Shown: piece by piece, positions 6,391 to 6,673 of the stretch
Position numbering within the stretch: the first letter of the stretch is position 1
How the letters are laid out: the number at the start of each line of letters is the position of its first letter
Assembly: GCA_937911885.1 (NCBI GenBank)
Contig: CALDPW010000206.1
Span: 1-6,673 of the forward strand
DNA from: an uncultured Clostridia bacterium
GTDB taxonomy: Bacteria > Bacillota > Clostridia > Christensenellales > UBA1242
Length of the DNA stretch: 6,673 bases
Direction of reading: 5' to 3'
Made by a program: the position numbers and the translations under genes
The notes under the pieces: generated by a model
What the model saw: the letters and a program-made list of their open reading frames with translations, nothing else
Databases searched by the model: none
Told to the model about the DNA's origin: nothing

Positions 6391-6465
6391 ATGAAGGGAC
6401 TTGAACCCCCACTGTTTCCAACTAGAGCCTAAGTCTAGCGCGTCTGCCAATTCCGCCACATCCGC
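6383..6465 (-). tRNA. tRNA-Leu (anticodon UAG)
   Basis: The acceptor stem is GCGGATG/CATCCGC, with discriminator A and an encoded CCA (6383-6385). The anticodon stem CTAGA/TCTAG carries loop CTTAGGC, giving anticodon TAG at 6429-6431, which reads CUA and probably other CUN codons. The T arm contains GTTCAAGTC. At 83 nt with CCA it is long for its variable region, as expected of class II leucine tRNA, though the arm is short. It is last in the cluster, 5 nt after tRNA-Lys. Confidence 0.93.
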
Positions 6466-6470
6466 ATAAT

Positions 6471-6546
6471 TGGTGATCCATCCGAGAGTCGAACTCGGGA
6501 CACCATGATTAAAAGTCATGTGCTCTACCATCTGAGCTAATGGACC
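6471..6546 (-). tRNA. tRNA-Lys (anticodon UUU)
   Basis: The acceptor stem GGTCCAT/ATGGATC has one G-U pair at its second position, discriminator A and an encoded CCA. The D arm is GCTC...GAGC, the anticodon stem CATGA/TCATG has loop CTTTTAA (TTT at 6511-6513), and the T arm is CCGAG/CTCGG around TTCGACT. It is 76 nt including CCA. Confidence 0.95.
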
Positions 6547-6570
6547 ATATAAATTGCTTTTGATTAAAAT

Positions 6571-6645
6571 TGGCTGGGGTAGCTGGATTCGAACCAACGA
6601 ATGCGAGAGTCAAAGTCTCGTGCCTTACCGCTTGGCTATACCCCA
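6571..6645 (-). tRNA. tRNA-Gln (anticodon UUG)
   Basis: The acceptor stem TGGGGTA/TACCCCA begins with the U1-A72 pair typical of glutamine tRNA, followed by discriminator G and an encoded CCA. The D arm is GCC...GGC, the anticodon stem CGAGA/TCTCG has loop CTTTGAC (TTG at 6611-6613), and the T arm has TTCGAAT. It is 75 nt including CCA, 24 nt upstream of tRNA-Lys. Confidence 0.95.
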
Positions 6646-6663
6646 ACGGTAAAATAAAAATAA

Positions 6664-6673
6664 TGGGGTGAGT
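6664..6673 (-). tRNA. Probable 3' end of tRNA-His (cut by window edge)
   Basis: The minus strand reads ACTCAC, then C, then CCA, 18 nt upstream of tRNA-Gln. This fits a tRNA 3' end with discriminator C, which is distinctive of bacterial histidine tRNA, and His followed by Gln is a common order in Firmicutes clusters. Only ten bases are visible. Confidence 0.45.

Noticed and set aside
6343..6597. 84-codon minus-strand ORF
   Set aside because: It lies across tRNA-Gln, tRNA-Lys, tRNA-Leu and their terminator; its peptide (for example GPLAQMVEH, VAELADAL) is the familiar false translation of tRNA sequence.
1..6673. Recoded genetic code (TGA as tryptophan)
   Set aside because: Tryptophans in conserved positions, such as WNGPMG of pgk, are TGG, and no gene needs an in-frame TGA.
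1..6673. CRISPR array or insertion sequence
   Set aside because: No regularly spaced direct repeats, transposase motifs or terminal inverted repeats with target duplications were seen.

Overview
The window is AT-rich DNA with Shine-Dalgarno-led genes, TTA/CTT-rich leucine usage, CCA-encoding tRNA genes and intrinsic terminators. It uses the standard code: tryptophans are TGG, stops are TAA or TAG, and no frame is read through TGA. Together with the pgk sequence type and the His-Gln-Lys-Leu style tRNA run, this suggests a low-GC Bacillota (Firmicutes), probably an uncultured, host-associated Clostridia or Bacilli lineage. The exact taxon cannot be read from the sequence.

Left part, minus strand: a complete phosphoglycerate kinase gene (pgk, 505-1686) is followed 9 nt downstream by an ORF that runs off the left edge (495 to 1). 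This ORF begins exactly like triosephosphate isomerase (MKYLIGNHKMNMDYASLKEYF), with a good ribosome binding site overlapping the pgk stop, as expected for a pgk-tpiA operon. After about 21 codons it becomes an unrelated tyrosine-rich protein, still in frame to the window edge. This is the most unusual feature of the window.

Middle, plus strand: from a promoter divergent to that of pgk, a two-gene unit encodes a 567-residue protein with a plausible transglutaminase/cysteine-protease-like Cys-His-Asp triad and an overlapping 75-residue charged protein. An intrinsic terminator follows. About 400 nt of very AT-rich non-coding DNA with several inverted repeats then leads to a HAD-superfamily hydrolase gene (4217-4930) with an extended -10 promoter.

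Right part, minus strand: a 12-segment MFS-like membrane transporter (5002-6264) has its own near-consensus promoter and converges with the HAD gene on a shared bidirectional terminator. Upstream of it is a tRNA cluster read Gln(UUG), Lys(UUU), Leu(UAG), preceded at the right edge by what looks like the last bases of tRNA-His. A terminator closes the cluster, and its downstream arm is complementary to the 3' end of tRNA-Leu.

The genes form five transcription units: pgk plus the chimera, the transglutaminase-like pair, the HAD gene, the MFS gene, and the tRNAs. Apart from the glycolytic pair they show no obvious shared pathway.
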